From Bin80 sp965220935 (GTDB taxonomy: Bacteria; Bacteroidota; Rhodothermia; Rhodothermales; Bin80), in NCBI GenBank assembly GCA_965220935.1, contig OZ244857.1, forward strand, positions 682,001 to 746,000: a stretch of DNA of 64,000 nucleotides, in the 5' to 3' direction. Below the pieces are notes generated by a model. It was not told where the DNA came from. It saw only the letters and a program-made list of their open reading frames with translations, and made no database searches. This document shows, piece after piece, positions 38,807 through 49,307 of this stretch. Every line of letters begins with the position of its first letter. Position 1 is the first letter of the stretch. The position numbers and the translations under genes are program-made.

Positions 38807-41395
38807 TCACTGCGCTTTTGTCATTTTTCCTGTTGAAACCGACTGTCCAGATTGCGACGTTATGATCACGCGGTAGAGATAAACACCCGGAGGCCATCCT
38901 GAAGTATCTATCTCATGAAACTGATGTGCACCGCTAGGGTTGGCCGTCAGCGCGGAAAAAGCCGTGCGCCCTAAAAGGTCAACCACTTGAATGTCTACCT
39001 CTGACGTTTCTGGGAGATCAAACCATAGATTCGCATTGTTAAAGAATGGATTAGGATAATGTCCTACAGCAATATCTCCAAGATCCACTATCGGGAGACC
39101 TTCCACATTGGTTGATACCGAGGAGATGAACTTTTCTCCATTGCTCCAAACTCCGAACGGTGAAAATCCTTCGGCGTTTGATTTGCCTTTACCAGACAGT
39201 AGAAAGAGGCCTAGCGCCTCTTTTGGAGATTGTGACAAGTCAATCTTATAGACTTCAATTTCTTGATCCGTTGAACTTTGAGAAACCGAAATGTTGATCA
39301 ATTTTTTCTCAAGTGAAAGGTATCCACTGTGGCTTCCAAAACTCATTTCTAATGGACTGTCAATAGGAGAGGCGCTTTCAGCATCAAATAGTTGAAGTGT
39401 CACGTCACCGAGATCAGGTGCACCGTGAAGAGCGCGAAGTGTCACGTTAGTACCAGAATCTTCAAGTTTATCAACATTGAGATGAATAATTGAGACCTTA
39501 TCTTCGCCTGACCTTTGGATGATCATTTGGTGTTCTTGACCCGAGATTGAGGAAAATGAGTATGTATGTAATGGGTTTTCAGCGCTGATAGAATTAGCAC
39601 TAACAATGTCTATTCTAATTTCAGTAGGGTTTAAGTTAACCTTACGGGTTTGCTGAAATGAGAATCCCTCAATCAGTTTTTCTTCGTCAATATAGACATC
39701 TACGATATCGCCCTGAGAATTATGAATGAACAATGCGGTAGGAGCACCGATGTCATTGTCTTCAATAGTTACAAGGACTGGATCTGGTTTTTTTGCATCT
39801 GCAATGATTTCTGGCAGGTCGCCAATACTGACCCTTAGAGTTTCATTATCTTGGTCATCATCTTCTTTAGTGATCAATCTTACAGTTGCACTACTTTCTG
39901 GATTTCTATAGATGAGAAACTCTGTGTGTTCTGTCTCATAATCCTCACTTTCCGATGTTAGATCTGTAATAATTAGTGGAACTACAACATCCTGGCCTAC
40001 CTGCTCAGATAATGATAGCACGATATTTGCAATTCCTCCTTCCTGCACAGGATTGGGATTGACCGTCAAGGAAAGATTAGGTGTTGACATGGTCTTGATA
40101 GAAATATCAATGTTGGCTACCGCGTTGTCAAATCCGCCTCCATCTGCTGTGAGAACCAGTGTTTCTGTGTCCCCCTCATTGGCACTTTCGGAGGCACGAA
40201 CACTGACAAGTTTCGGATCATCAAAGTTAGAGGTTGTGAAGACGATAGATTCCTGACTGGATGATAAACCTGGGATTTGCAATTTTGAGAGAGTCACCGT
40301 GACATCTGCGGTTGGCTGTCGAGATAGTTTGACGAAAAATATGCGGGAACCACCTGGTGGAACATTTAGCATAGACGGCTGCACTTGGATCATTGCATCT
40401 GCCAAGTCATCGTCACTTCCTTCAACCTGTACATCTGAGAATACACCATCATAACCGCCTCCCGTGGCCGTCAATGTAATCTGGTCTGAATCAGGCTCTG
40501 AGTCAGAATCTTCGGACAGAGTGATTTCAACTGTCTGGCCTTGATCAAAGTCTGAAGAGGTAAAGGTGAGTGACTCATGGCTACGAGTAAAATCTGAATT
40601 CGAAAATTCCGAAATTGTGACCGTCACATCAGAAGTAGGTTGCTCCGATAGCTCAACTGTGAATGATTTTTTTTCGCCCTCAACAATGCTCAGAGATGTG
40701 GGGGACACATTGATTGATTTCGTGCTTTGTAGTTCAAACACGAATGTACCAACCGATCGTGTCATACCATTCACAACAAATGGGGCTTTCTCAATACGGC
40801 GTATTTTTTCTTTGGGTTGAGTGTCTGGATTATTTAAACTGTAATTATCTCCATCCTCGGATCCCGCATCATAAGCAAATAATTCTACCTCCATCTTACT
40901 ATGCCATTTCCCGTTTTCATCTAGTAAATTCAATCCCGATACACCTATAAACCAGTCAGGGCTAGGCGCCAGCATAGACGTAAGCGTTACAAGACTCCAG
41001 CGGGCGTCAATGTTAAAGGTCATAGATGCGCTATTTGGAGAGGGGCTTATTGAAGGTCCACTTAGCACAGATTGTGCACTCATTCTGGATATGGCCGCTT
41101 CCACTTCACTTCGGACACCACTAGTATTTCCCGTTTCTGCCATGGATTCAATACCTGATGTTGCAGTGCCGCCAACTTCCCAAAACGTGATTGATTCATT
41201 ATGAGTTCCTCCGATCAGGCTAGTAAAGTGAGGGTTGCGCCCAGTGGGAAAACGATCAGGATGAGTTTCTGGAGACCAGACAGCATCAAATGTGAGTTCA
41301 TATTCGGCTATGCTCTGAGCCGAAACCATTTGTATCATAAAAATGGAGCTGAGAATGAATGTGCACAATAAATGAGAGTTGTAGCGTGTCTTCAT
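38807..41395 (-). CDS. Secreted spondin-domain protein with Calx-beta-like and DUF4397 regions and T9SS tail
   Basis: 862 residues. The signal peptide ends SAQS. Residues about 30-225 form a spondin_N domain (AEYELTFDAVWSPETHPDRFP, SLIGGTHNESITFWEVGG, IGVSGLNLLDENGKW), otherwise known from animal F-spondin and bacterial surface proteins. Then come repeats with VSPTSLSIVEGEKKSFTVELSEQP and VQEGGIANIVLSLSEQ (Calx-beta/Ig-like), a DUF4397-like part (LRALHGAPDLGDVTLQLFD), and a C-terminal sorting module (HYPNPFFNNANLWFDLP, VVDLLGRTAFS, PPGVYLYRVI). Expected to leave the cell through T9SS. Possibly a matrix or adhesion protein; the ligand is unknown. Confidence 0.88.
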   Translation of the reverse strand: MKTRYNSHLLCTFILSSIFMIQMVSAQSIAEYELTFDAVWSPETHPDRFPTGRNPHFTSLIGGTHNESITFWEVGGTATSGIESMAETGNTSGVRSEVEAAISRMSAQSVLSGPSISPSPNSASMTFNIDARWSLVTLTSMLAPSPDWFIGVSGLNLLDENGKWHSKMEVELFAYDAGSEDGDNYSLNNPDTQPKEKIRRIEKAPFVVNGMTRSVGTFVFELQSTKSINVSPTSLSIVEGEKKSFTVELSEQPTSDVTVTISEFSNSDFTRSHESLTFTSSDFDQGQTVEITLSEDSDSEPDSDQITLTATGGGYDGVFSDVQVEGSDDDLADAMIQVQPSMLNVPPGGSRIFFVKLSRQPTADVTVTLSKLQIPGLSSSQESIVFTTSNFDDPKLVSVRASESANEGDTETLVLTADGGGFDNAVANIDISIKTMSTPNLSLTVNPNPVQEGGIANIVLSLSEQVGQDVVVPLIITDLTSESEDYETEHTEFLIYRNPESSATVRLITKEDDDQDNETLRVSIGDLPEIIADAKKPDPVLVTIEDNDIGAPTALFIHNSQGDIVDVYIDEEKLIEGFSFQQTRKVNLNPTEIRIDIVSANSISAENPLHTYSFSSISGQEHQMIIQRSGEDKVSIIHLNVDKLEDSGTNVTLRALHGAPDLGDVTLQLFDAESASPIDSPLEMSFGSHSGYLSLEKKLINISVSQSSTDQEIEVYKIDLSQSPKEALGLFLLSGKGKSNAEGFSPFGVWSNGEKFISSVSTNVEGLPIVDLGDIAVGHYPNPFFNNANLWFDLPETSEVDIQVVDLLGRTAFSALTANPSGAHQFHEIDTSGWPPGVYLYRVIITSQSGQSVSTGKMTKAQ

Positions 41396-41535
41396 TTGGA
41401 TTGAGAAGATTTAATGAGTGAATTGTGAAATTTAACAATCAGAATGGATTCATGTTTAATTCACTGATCATGTTTTGGGTGTTCACCGTAATCGTTATTA
41501 GATACTGATCATTTTCAATCGTGATGTTAATGAGG

Positions 41536-43533
41536 TTACAGACTAATTCCAAGGCCACTTTGGATTGATCGTCCTTCTGCGGGCTCAAAGTAGCGTCCAC
41601 CAAAAGCATTCACTACCAATGAGCGGACATATTGGTGGTCAAAGATGTTATGTATTCGGATGAAAGGATGGAAAGTCATAGGCCCTACTTGCCAGTTAGG
41701 GCGCGCTAGATAGATATCCACCACAAAGAACCCATCTATTTCAACGGAATTGGCATTATTTCCCCACATTTTTGATGCAGACTCAATGACTATTCGGGCG
41801 CTTAAATTATTGGTACTGGAGGCGCCGAGTGTAAGGTGAAACTGATGCTCAGGGGATCCTGGAATCTTGAGTCCATGGCCAGGGTTGTTCAAGAAGATAA
41901 AGTTTCCATAAGTATATGTCGCCTGAACATTGATTGGTGTATTGACGGGCCATTGGATCGCAATTTCCATACCACGGTGACGGTTTTTTCCGCCATTACG
42001 ATACCATGTGCGGTCATCCTCGCTCTGTTGAGGAAGCAAGCGATCTTGGATGCCTAAAGAAAAAATTGCCAAATCTAACTTCAGACCAATCGGATCAATA
42101 TATCCTCTAACCCCAGTTTCAAGTCCCACTGTTTGTTGTGGGCCGAGCTCTGAATTAAATCCTCCTTTCCCTGATGGGCTATTGATGAGTTCAGTCGTTG
42201 TCGGTGTTTCAAACGCCGTGCCAAGGCTGGCATACCATGTGAGGGTACTGGATTGATAAAAAACTCCAATAGATGGGCTCATTGAAAAGAAGTAACGGCT
42301 TCCGCTCTGATCTCCATTTGTTAGAAGCAGATCATCCATTCTAAAATTTAGATAATCTATCCTGATCCCTCCCGAAATTCCAAAGCGAGATGTGAAGCGA
42401 CTGGTGAGCCCAGAAAAGAAGGCCAGACTTCCTACATTTTCATGTTGGTTCAGAAGGGTCTGATCTCCTGGAGTGCCTGCGTCATTGTTGTATCGGATCC
42501 GATCGTCTCTCATATGGCGAAAATCAATGCCAGTCGTGAGATCTAATGTAGGCCCAAGATCCATTTGAATCTGAGCATAAAGCCCACCACTTAATCGTTG
42601 AAGATCAATCCAAGCAAAAGAGAGCGGGTTTTCAAGTGATCTACGAATTCCATAAACGGTGGCCGATACGTTGGCAAACGACATCTGAGAGTGTACGGTC
42701 ACCCCTGCCTGTACATGTGTACTCTTTTTTCCTGCGGAGAGTCTCACATTTCTTGCATCAGCTTGTTGTGGGTTTTCATTGACTTGTTCAAGTGTCAGTG
42801 AACCAGGGGATAGGACATCTTGAAATGCTGTATTCAACGTAAATAGGATCACAGATTCTGGCGTTGGGCTAATTTTAGTGTTAAGTCCAGCCCGTAAAAA
42901 GCTCCCTTTACTGTGCGCGCGATATCCATCTTTACTCAACCTGGAAGCATGTGCATTGACTTGATGGGATCCAATTCGGAAGGAGCTAAGTCCAAGTGCA
43001 TGACTCAATCCATAACTTCCTGCAGTGTACCTGAGGTAGAGTGGGGATAGTTCGTCAATATTTGCGAGATTTAAAACTCCGCCGCTGGAATTTCCCCAGA
43101 AGAGTGAGCTCGGGCCTCTGAGTAACTCAGATCGTCCAATTAATGCAGGGTCAACGATATCCAGCATACTCTGCCCATCGGGCATTGTCAATGGAATCCC
43201 ATTAAGGAATGCTTGAAGACCGCGGACGCCGAATGCTGCACGATACCCCATCCCACGCACTATAATTCGTTCACCAAGCGCAAAGTGTCCACGCTCAGTG
43301 ATCTGGAGTCCCGGGATGCCTTGAAGAGTATGTTGCATGGATAATCCCGTCTCAGAATTCAGGAAATTATGATTACGAATAAAGATACTGCGGGCGGCAG
43401 TCGGATAGGTTTCTAGTAGACGAGTTGCTTGGACTTGAATGGCAGCAAGAGAAAAGATTGTTGAATCCTGAGATTGACTTGAATGAACGATGCATCCAAA
43501 CCCAAACAGAAAAACAATAAAGCGATAACTCAT
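41536..43533 (-). CDS. TonB-dependent outer-membrane receptor
   Basis: 665 residues: signal peptide, plug domain (ETGLSMQHTLQGIPGLQITERG, RIIVRGMGYRAAFGVRG, SELLRGPSSLFWGNSSGGVLN) and a 22-strand-type barrel ending with an aromatic-rich strand (ASKMWGNNANSVEI, IHNIFDHQYVRSL, QSGLGISL). Substrate cannot be deduced; the plug style matches siderophore/cobalamin or metal receptors. No riboswitch or ABC genes are adjacent, and its neighbours are the spondin protein and tmk. Confidence 0.92.
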   Translation of the reverse strand: MSYRFIVFLFGFGCIVHSSQSQDSTIFSLAAIQVQATRLLETYPTAARSIFIRNHNFLNSETGLSMQHTLQGIPGLQITERGHFALGERIIVRGMGYRAAFGVRGLQAFLNGIPLTMPDGQSMLDIVDPALIGRSELLRGPSSLFWGNSSGGVLNLANIDELSPLYLRYTAGSYGLSHALGLSSFRIGSHQVNAHASRLSKDGYRAHSKGSFLRAGLNTKISPTPESVILFTLNTAFQDVLSPGSLTLEQVNENPQQADARNVRLSAGKKSTHVQAGVTVHSQMSFANVSATVYGIRRSLENPLSFAWIDLQRLSGGLYAQIQMDLGPTLDLTTGIDFRHMRDDRIRYNNDAGTPGDQTLLNQHENVGSLAFFSGLTSRFTSRFGISGGIRIDYLNFRMDDLLLTNGDQSGSRYFFSMSPSIGVFYQSSTLTWYASLGTAFETPTTTELINSPSGKGGFNSELGPQQTVGLETGVRGYIDPIGLKLDLAIFSLGIQDRLLPQQSEDDRTWYRNGGKNRHRGMEIAIQWPVNTPINVQATYTYGNFIFLNNPGHGLKIPGSPEHQFHLTLGASSTNNLSARIVIESASKMWGNNANSVEIDGFFVVDIYLARPNWQVGPMTFHPFIRIHNIFDHQYVRSLVVNAFGGRYFEPAEGRSIQSGLGISL

Positions 43534-43789
43534 GTCTGATTAAGTATAATGGCTGAGTTCATTGGAGTGTTCCACGCTGCGCCTACTGAAGTAATCACTC
43601 AATAGAGATGTTGATCTATGGGAATCACTTTACAGAAAAATGTGTATACAAAATTTATGGTAAAATAATCCATATACGAGATGACCATTAAAGATACCAA
43701 CCATCTAGTTGGTGGTGAGATGTTTGTTGAATCTAATACTCTGATTAAGATAAAGCTAAGTCATTTACCCAATAATCCTGAGATGTACA

Positions 43790-44470
43790 ATGCTCGTTGC
43801 AATTGAAGGGATTGATGGGTCGGGAAAAGGAACTCAATCCAGAGAGTTGGTAACCCGTCTAACTAAATTAGGGCATACAGCGGAGCTCCTTTCATTCCCT
43901 CGCTACGATGCCACCAACGCATCACAGATGATTGCGGCCTACCTCACGGGTAAGTTTGGTGACATCTCAGAAACCCTTCCTGAATTTGCAGCCATCCTTT
44001 TTGCAATGGATCGGATGGAGAGTCGAGATCATCTCCAAACTCTTCTTCGTCAGAATGAAGTCGTGGTTGTTGATCGGTATGTCGCATCAAATCTAGCGTA
44101 CCAATGTGCAAGAATTCTCGCCGAAAAACGAGATCTATTTTTGAATTGGTTGCTTCAACTTGAATATATGATCTATTCATTACCTAAACCAGATGTGACA
44201 CTATTTCTTGATGTGCCAGCAGTGACATCTCAGAAACTGGTCAGTCAAAAAGAAACTCGAACCTACACCAAAGAAGTATATGACATCCACGAACGTAACA
44301 CAGGATACCTTACAAACGTTCGAGATACATACCACTGGCTCATTGATACAAATGTCATTGATCCATGCTATGTAATTAGATGTGTGAATCAAGAAGATAT
44401 TCTTCGTGAGATGAGTGATATAGGACAAGAGGTTTGCGATGTTGTAATTCAGCGTTTAAGCGCATCTTGA
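43790..44470 (+). CDS. tmk: Thymidylate kinase
   Basis: Phosphorylates dTMP to dTDP. 226 residues. The P-loop is EGIDGSGKGTQ (the more common bacterial form is GKTTQ), the DRY motif is VVVDRYVASNLAYQ, and the FLDVP strand follows. The P-loop and the long lid insertion resemble a divergent branch of the family. The ATG at 43790 begins MLVAIEGIDG as in homologues. Confidence 0.94.
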   Translation: MLVAIEGIDGSGKGTQSRELVTRLTKLGHTAELLSFPRYDATNASQMIAAYLTGKFGDISETLPEFAAILFAMDRMESRDHLQTLLRQNEVVVVDRYVASNLAYQCARILAEKRDLFLNWLLQLEYMIYSLPKPDVTLFLDVPAVTSQKLVSQKETRTYTKEVYDIHERNTGYLTNVRDTYHWLIDTNVIDPCYVIRCVNQEDILREMSDIGQEVCDVVIQRLSAS

Positions 44471-44535
44471 GATAAGAGTTTGCAACTGGATATCAAGTAT
44501 CTACTCAATGCATTATGCCATGTGTGTGGTGAGTT

Positions 44536-45786
44536 CTATTTACTCTCCCAGAGCATGCGAATCGGAACAGAGTACATCTCATCACCGAAATTTCTACAAT
44601 GCTCTCCATCGTACAATACCACGCCGTATTTGAATCGATTGCTATGAGCGGCCTTGATTTTTCTTAAGGTCTTGAAGTCAGAGTGAGATACTGTAGTCGC
44701 CGCCTTAACTTCAATCCCCGCTAATTCAAATGCACCAACTTCAATAACTAAATCTACTTCAGCTCCATCTTGATTTCGGAAATGGTAGAACTTGTAGGGT
44801 TCGTAGGAATAGCTGGCTTGCCGCTTCAACTCTTGGAAAACAAAAGACTCTACTAATTGTCCAAATAATGCTCGTTTTTTTTGAAGAGATTTTGCAGAAA
44901 CTCGTAACAAATTGCAGGCTATTCCTGTATCGCTGATGTGAATCTTCGGTGTTTTTATCAGTCGTTTCAGTTGATTACTGTGCCAAGCAGGAATCCGTTC
45001 AATTAAAAATTGACGCTCCAGTAGAGTTAAATAATCTTTAACTGTATTGCGGTTCATCTGCATCATTTTAGCTATTGAAGATACATTAAATAGTTGGCTT
45101 GATAAATTGGCCGCGGCTACGAGTAGATTGGGCAACGCTTCTGAGGAATGAATACTGGACAACTGAGTTATATCTTTTTGAACAAGGTAATCAAGATAGT
45201 CTTTATACCATAGAAAGCGTCTACGCTCTGTATGGCGAGTAAGGATTTCAGGGTAGCCACCAGTCACGATTCTTTTAGCAAGATCATCATTTAATCGCTC
45301 GTATCTTCCAGTCTTCAAGTCTCCGCTAAACAGGTTTTCCAAGAAATTAGACGAGTCATTTTGCTCAATTTCTTGTTGAGAGAGCGGGTGTAAGGGTACG
45401 GTTTGTGAGCGCCCAACAAATGCATCAGCGAACCCTTGGACTCGAAGTAGATTCGTTGATCCAGTTAGGATAAATCTTCCAGGTATTCTATTTTGATCCA
45501 CGGATAGCTTAAGTGAGCTAAATAGTTCTGGTACATATTGCACTTCATCAAGAATGGCATGATCTGATAGGTGATCCACGAAGCCTCGTGGATCATTGCG
45601 TGCATAGTTTAGATTGTCATTATCGTCAAGCGTATAGTACGAATAACCGATTGGTAGTCCCACTTTTGTGGCTAGTGTAGTTTTTCCACATTGACGTGGG
45701 CCGTGTATTAGTGTGATGGGTGTATCCTCAATCGCCTCAATGAGTATAGATTCAGATTTACGTGCAATAATTTCTTGATCAGACAT
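44536..45786 (-). CDS. AAA+ ATPase with DUF4143 C-terminal domain
   Basis: 416 residues. The ATPase core has Walker A HGPRQCGKTTLATK, Walker B HAILDEVQYVPE and a sensor-like LTGSTNLLRV; residues about 200-390 form DUF4143, with a late PD-(D/E)XK-like strand pair GAEVDLVIEVGAFELAGIEVKA (Asp, Glu-x-Lys). These proteins are abundant in bacteria and their role is unknown; they often occur in strain-variable loci. The divergent intergenic region on its 5' side holds a 15-copy tandem repeat. Confidence 0.92.
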   Translation of the reverse strand: MSDQEIIARKSESILIEAIEDTPITLIHGPRQCGKTTLATKVGLPIGYSYYTLDDNDNLNYARNDPRGFVDHLSDHAILDEVQYVPELFSSLKLSVDQNRIPGRFILTGSTNLLRVQGFADAFVGRSQTVPLHPLSQQEIEQNDSSNFLENLFSGDLKTGRYERLNDDLAKRIVTGGYPEILTRHTERRRFLWYKDYLDYLVQKDITQLSSIHSSEALPNLLVAAANLSSQLFNVSSIAKMMQMNRNTVKDYLTLLERQFLIERIPAWHSNQLKRLIKTPKIHISDTGIACNLLRVSAKSLQKKRALFGQLVESFVFQELKRQASYSYEPYKFYHFRNQDGAEVDLVIEVGAFELAGIEVKAATTVSHSDFKTLRKIKAAHSNRFKYGVVLYDGEHCRNFGDEMYSVPIRMLWESK

Positions 45787-46418
45787 TACTTTGATGGTAG
45801 GAGTGGTTCATATACGATTTGAAAAATGGCATGTACTTTAAGAATATGTTAATTAGAGTTAACAATTAACGCTTCGGTAGATTGTCAGTTTCATATCCGT
45901 AGATTGTCAGAAAGTAGGTCCGTAGATTGTCAGGAAGTAAGTCCGTAGATTGTCAGAAAGTAGATTCGTAGATTGTCAGAAAGTAGGTCCGTAGATTGTC
46001 AGAGAGTGGACCGTAGATTGTCAGAAAGTAGATTCGGTAGATTGTCAGAGAGTAGGTCCGTAGATTGTCAGAAAGTGATTCGGTAGATTGTCAGAGAGTA
46101 GGTCCGTAGATTGTCAGAAAGTGATTCGGTAAATTGCCAGAAAGTAGGTCCGTAGATTGTCAGTGAGTAGGTCCGTAGATTGTCAGAAAGTAGGTCCGTA
46201 GATTGTCAGAAAACACTTTGATGGATTGGTTAAGATATCACTAATAAAATTCTGCCTATCCTCATCCATATAAATTATATATTCTCGTTATGCATGGTTC
46301 TTGGAATCTAGATGCAGTATTGGCTATTATTTCATTTTCTATATTTAATCATTCCATAAAAATCTTGTAGATTTGAATATTTTTAATGAAATCTGCATTG
46401 TACACTTAATCTTGTCAC
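45787..46418. other. Divergent intergenic region with tandem repeat array
   Basis: 632 bases between the ATPase (minus) and the sortilin-like gene (plus), both reading outwards. The first 90 bases are AT-rich, then the repeat array at 45877-46210, then 208 AT-rich bases without recognisable features that must hold the promoter of the sortilin-like gene. Confidence 0.5.
45877..46210 (+). repeat. Tandem array of about 15 units of 22-23 bp (core GTAGATTGTCAG)
   Basis: Each unit is the conserved 12-base core GTAGATTGTCAG plus a 10-11 base tail, mostly AAAGTAGGTCC, AGAGTAGGTCC or AAAGTGATTCG. Fourteen cores are exact; one (near 46129) reads GTAAATTGCCAG. Units alternate between two tail types in the middle, hinting at duplication by 45-46 bp pairs. 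All six frames of the consensus hit stops within a few units, so it is not coding. Spacers are too short and too similar for CRISPR. Confidence 0.95.
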
Positions 46419-49307
46419 ATGAGAAACATCCTGATAGTCAGCCTATATTTCTGGCTTTTTGCTCCAATGTTAGTTGCCCAAGTACCAGAAATGATCTCTC
46501 AGGTTGAGTCCACATCTGGATTAGAGCGGCTTCAGAGCTTTGATCAGCGCATTAAAGATGCATCAAAATCGCTAGTTGCCAATGTAGTATTGGAAAATAT
46601 AGGACCAACTGTGATGAGCGGGCGAATTGTTGATATCGCTGCAAATCCAATGGATCCTACTGAAATGTATGTCGCTTATGCTACGGGCGGTTTGTGGTAT
46701 AGTCAGTCCAATGGTCTCTCATTTAAGCCTCTGTTCGATCATCAGGCTTCCATCGTGATTGGAGATATTGCAGTTGATTGGGAGAACAATCATACAATCT
46801 GGGTAGGAACAGGAGAAAATAATTCAAGTCGGTCATCCTATGCCGGGACAGGGATTTATCGCTCAACAGATCAGGGAGAATCGTGGGAGCATCTAGGACT
46901 TGAAGATACTCATAGGATTGGGCGAATCGTCATTCACCCTACAGATTCTGAGACTGTATGGGTTGCAGCGTTGGGAGCATTGTATTCTCCAAATCCCGAT
47001 CGGGGAGTTTATATGACCACCGATGGCGGCCAAACATGGAGAAAAACTCTGTATGTCTCCGATAATGCAGGTATCATTGATCTAGTCATTGATCCGACAA
47101 ACCCAATGATATTGTATGCGACATCATGGCATCGCGAGCGTCGGGCATGGAACTTTATTGAAGGTGGAACTGATTCCGCTATTTGGAAATCCACCGATGG
47201 CGGCATCACATGGATTCAATTATCATCTGAAGGGTTTCCATCTGGGCCCTCGATTGGACGAATTGGACTGGCCGTCTTCCCAAAAAATTCCAGTATTCTC
47301 TATGCGCTAGTGGATAATCAGTCACGTAGACCAGAAGAAGACGAGGAGACGAAACCAGCACTGACGCAAGATGTACTTCAAACGATGAGCGCATCTGATT
47401 TTCTCTCGCTGGATGAAGATATCATTGCCGAATACCTTAAAGAAAACTACTTTGAAGAAAAGTATACCGTGTCTGTTATTCGCTCCATGATAGAGGAGGG
47501 GAGCCTTGATCCGAAACACCTAGTCTGGTATGTGGAAGATGCAAATCGCGAGCTCTTTGATACCCCTGTCATAGGTGCAGAAGTCTATCAATCTAATAAC
47601 GGAGGGGAGTCATGGTCAAAGACTCACCAACATTACTTGGACAGAGTTTACTTTTCCTATGGGTATTATTTTGGCGAAATTCGCGTGGATGTCATTGATG
47701 CTGAGAGGATTTATATCTTAGGTGTTCCACTTCTAACTTCTGATGATGGAGGGGCTTCGTGGCAATCCATTGGTGGACCTAATGTTCATGTAGATCATCA
47801 GGCTCTGTGGATCAATCCACATCGCTCTGGTCATTTGATAAATGGAAACGATGGGGGAATCAATATCACCTATGACAATGGGAAATCGTGGTTCAAAGCA
47901 AATACTCCACCTGTAGGACAATTTTATGCAATCGGTGTAGATGATCAAAAACCTTACCATGTCTATGGGGGCTTGCAAGATAATGGAGTATGGGGTGGTC
48001 CGCATACGTACACAGAATCCTCAAGATGGCATGCATATGGTCATTACCCCTACACATCTTATTTAGGAGGTGACGGCATGCAGGTAGAGATAGATACACG
48101 CACGAATGATGTTATTTACACGGGATCTCAGTTTGGTGCATATCGACGCATAGAAACATCAACGGGCAACAGTACTTCCATTCGTCCACGCCATCGTCTT
48201 GGAGAGCGCCCACTTCGGTATAATTGGCAGACACCGATTCACTTGTCACATCACAATCAGGATGTGCTCTATTACGGGTCAAATAAGATGCACCGCTCAT
48301 TCAATCGGGGTGATGATTGGGAAACTCTCTCGGATGACCTCACAAGAGGTGGACGCCGGGGGGATGTACCTTATGGCACATTAACGACTATTGATGAGTC
48401 ACCATTACGATTCGGCCTAATCTATGTAGGTTCAGATGATGGGCTTGTGCATGTATCAAAAGATGGTGGATACACATGGGATAACATCGCTCATGAAGAT
48501 TGGGGTGAGCTCTGGGTGAGCCGCGTTGAAGCATCTAATCATGTTCTTGGCCGAGTTTATGTCACGCTTAACGGTTACAGATGGGATCACTTTGCTCCTT
48601 ATGTTTTCAAGTCTGACGATTTTGGTCAGTCATGGGAGCCGCTCCATGCTAGTTTACCAATGGAATCTATCAATGTAATTCTGGAAGATCCTGTCAATGA
48701 ATCCATCCTGTATCTTGGCACTGATCATGGCCTCTATGTGTCTGTTGATGGAGGTGCCACATTTATGGCGATGCAGAATGGACTGCCGCATGCTCCTGTC
48801 CATGACCTCAAATTACAGCATCGTAGAAAGCATCTTCTTGTCGGGACTCATGGACGATCAATCTATCGCGCGGATATTGCCCCGCTTCAAGGCCTAACAC
48901 TTGAGGTCACTGAAAAAGCAATCTCAGCGTTTACCCCTGATTCTCAGCAGTATGATCCAAATTGGGGCGATCGCCCCGTTTGGTGGGAAGAGTTTTCTGT
49001 GCCTGAACTTGAGATTCCTTATTGGTCCAAATCACCAGGGTTAGTGATTGTAAAGATACAGGACGAAGATGGGGGAATAATACTTCAAGAGTTGACCGAT
49101 GATGCTGAAAGAGGTTTGAATTATTTCAGATACGACGTATCCGTCAATGAAGAGACAGCCAAGGTTCTGACCGATGAAGACGATGAGCCTATCAAACCAG
49201 GTGATAATGGAGTATTTTACTTATCCCCTGGGGAGTATGTAGTTGAGTTTCGGGTTGGGGACGAGGTTGATTCAGTGACTCTAAAGATTAATGCAATAGA
49301 GAAGTAG
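46419..49307 (+). CDS. Secreted sortilin/VPS10-like beta-propeller protein (BNR-type repeats)
   Basis: 962 residues with a signal peptide ending LVAQ. Propeller blades with Asp-box-like motifs recur: YRSTDQGESW, YMTTDGGQTWR, WKSTDGGITW, HVSKDGGYTW, YVSVDGGATF. This matches the Bacteroidota family annotated as sortilin-like or glycosyl-hydrolase-like proteins of unknown function. It probably acts outside the inner membrane. There is no T9SS tail: it ends DSVTLKINAIEK. The 3' end overlaps the convergent M23 peptidase gene by 20 bases. Confidence 0.9.
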   Translation: MRNILIVSLYFWLFAPMLVAQVPEMISQVESTSGLERLQSFDQRIKDASKSLVANVVLENIGPTVMSGRIVDIAANPMDPTEMYVAYATGGLWYSQSNGLSFKPLFDHQASIVIGDIAVDWENNHTIWVGTGENNSSRSSYAGTGIYRSTDQGESWEHLGLEDTHRIGRIVIHPTDSETVWVAALGALYSPNPDRGVYMTTDGGQTWRKTLYVSDNAGIIDLVIDPTNPMILYATSWHRERRAWNFIEGGTDSAIWKSTDGGITWIQLSSEGFPSGPSIGRIGLAVFPKNSSILYALVDNQSRRPEEDEETKPALTQDVLQTMSASDFLSLDEDIIAEYLKENYFEEKYTVSVIRSMIEEGSLDPKHLVWYVEDANRELFDTPVIGAEVYQSNNGGESWSKTHQHYLDRVYFSYGYYFGEIRVDVIDAERIYILGVPLLTSDDGGASWQSIGGPNVHVDHQALWINPHRSGHLINGNDGGINITYDNGKSWFKANTPPVGQFYAIGVDDQKPYHVYGGLQDNGVWGGPHTYTESSRWHAYGHYPYTSYLGGDGMQVEIDTRTNDVIYTGSQFGAYRRIETSTGNSTSIRPRHRLGERPLRYNWQTPIHLSHHNQDVLYYGSNKMHRSFNRGDDWETLSDDLTRGGRRGDVPYGTLTTIDESPLRFGLIYVGSDDGLVHVSKDGGYTWDNIAHEDWGELWVSRVEASNHVLGRVYVTLNGYRWDHFAPYVFKSDDFGQSWEPLHASLPMESINVILEDPVNESILYLGTDHGLYVSVDGGATFMAMQNGLPHAPVHDLKLQHRRKHLLVGTHGRSIYRADIAPLQGLTLEVTEKAISAFTPDSQQYDPNWGDRPVWWEEFSVPELEIPYWSKSPGLVIVKIQDEDGGIILQELTDDAERGLNYFRYDVSVNEETAKVLTDEDDEPIKPGDNGVFYLSPGEYVVEFRVGDEVDSVTLKINAIEK

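Noticed and set aside
45877..46210. CRISPR array
   Set aside because: Repeat core is 12 bases, spacers are 10-11 bases and nearly identical, and no cas genes are present.
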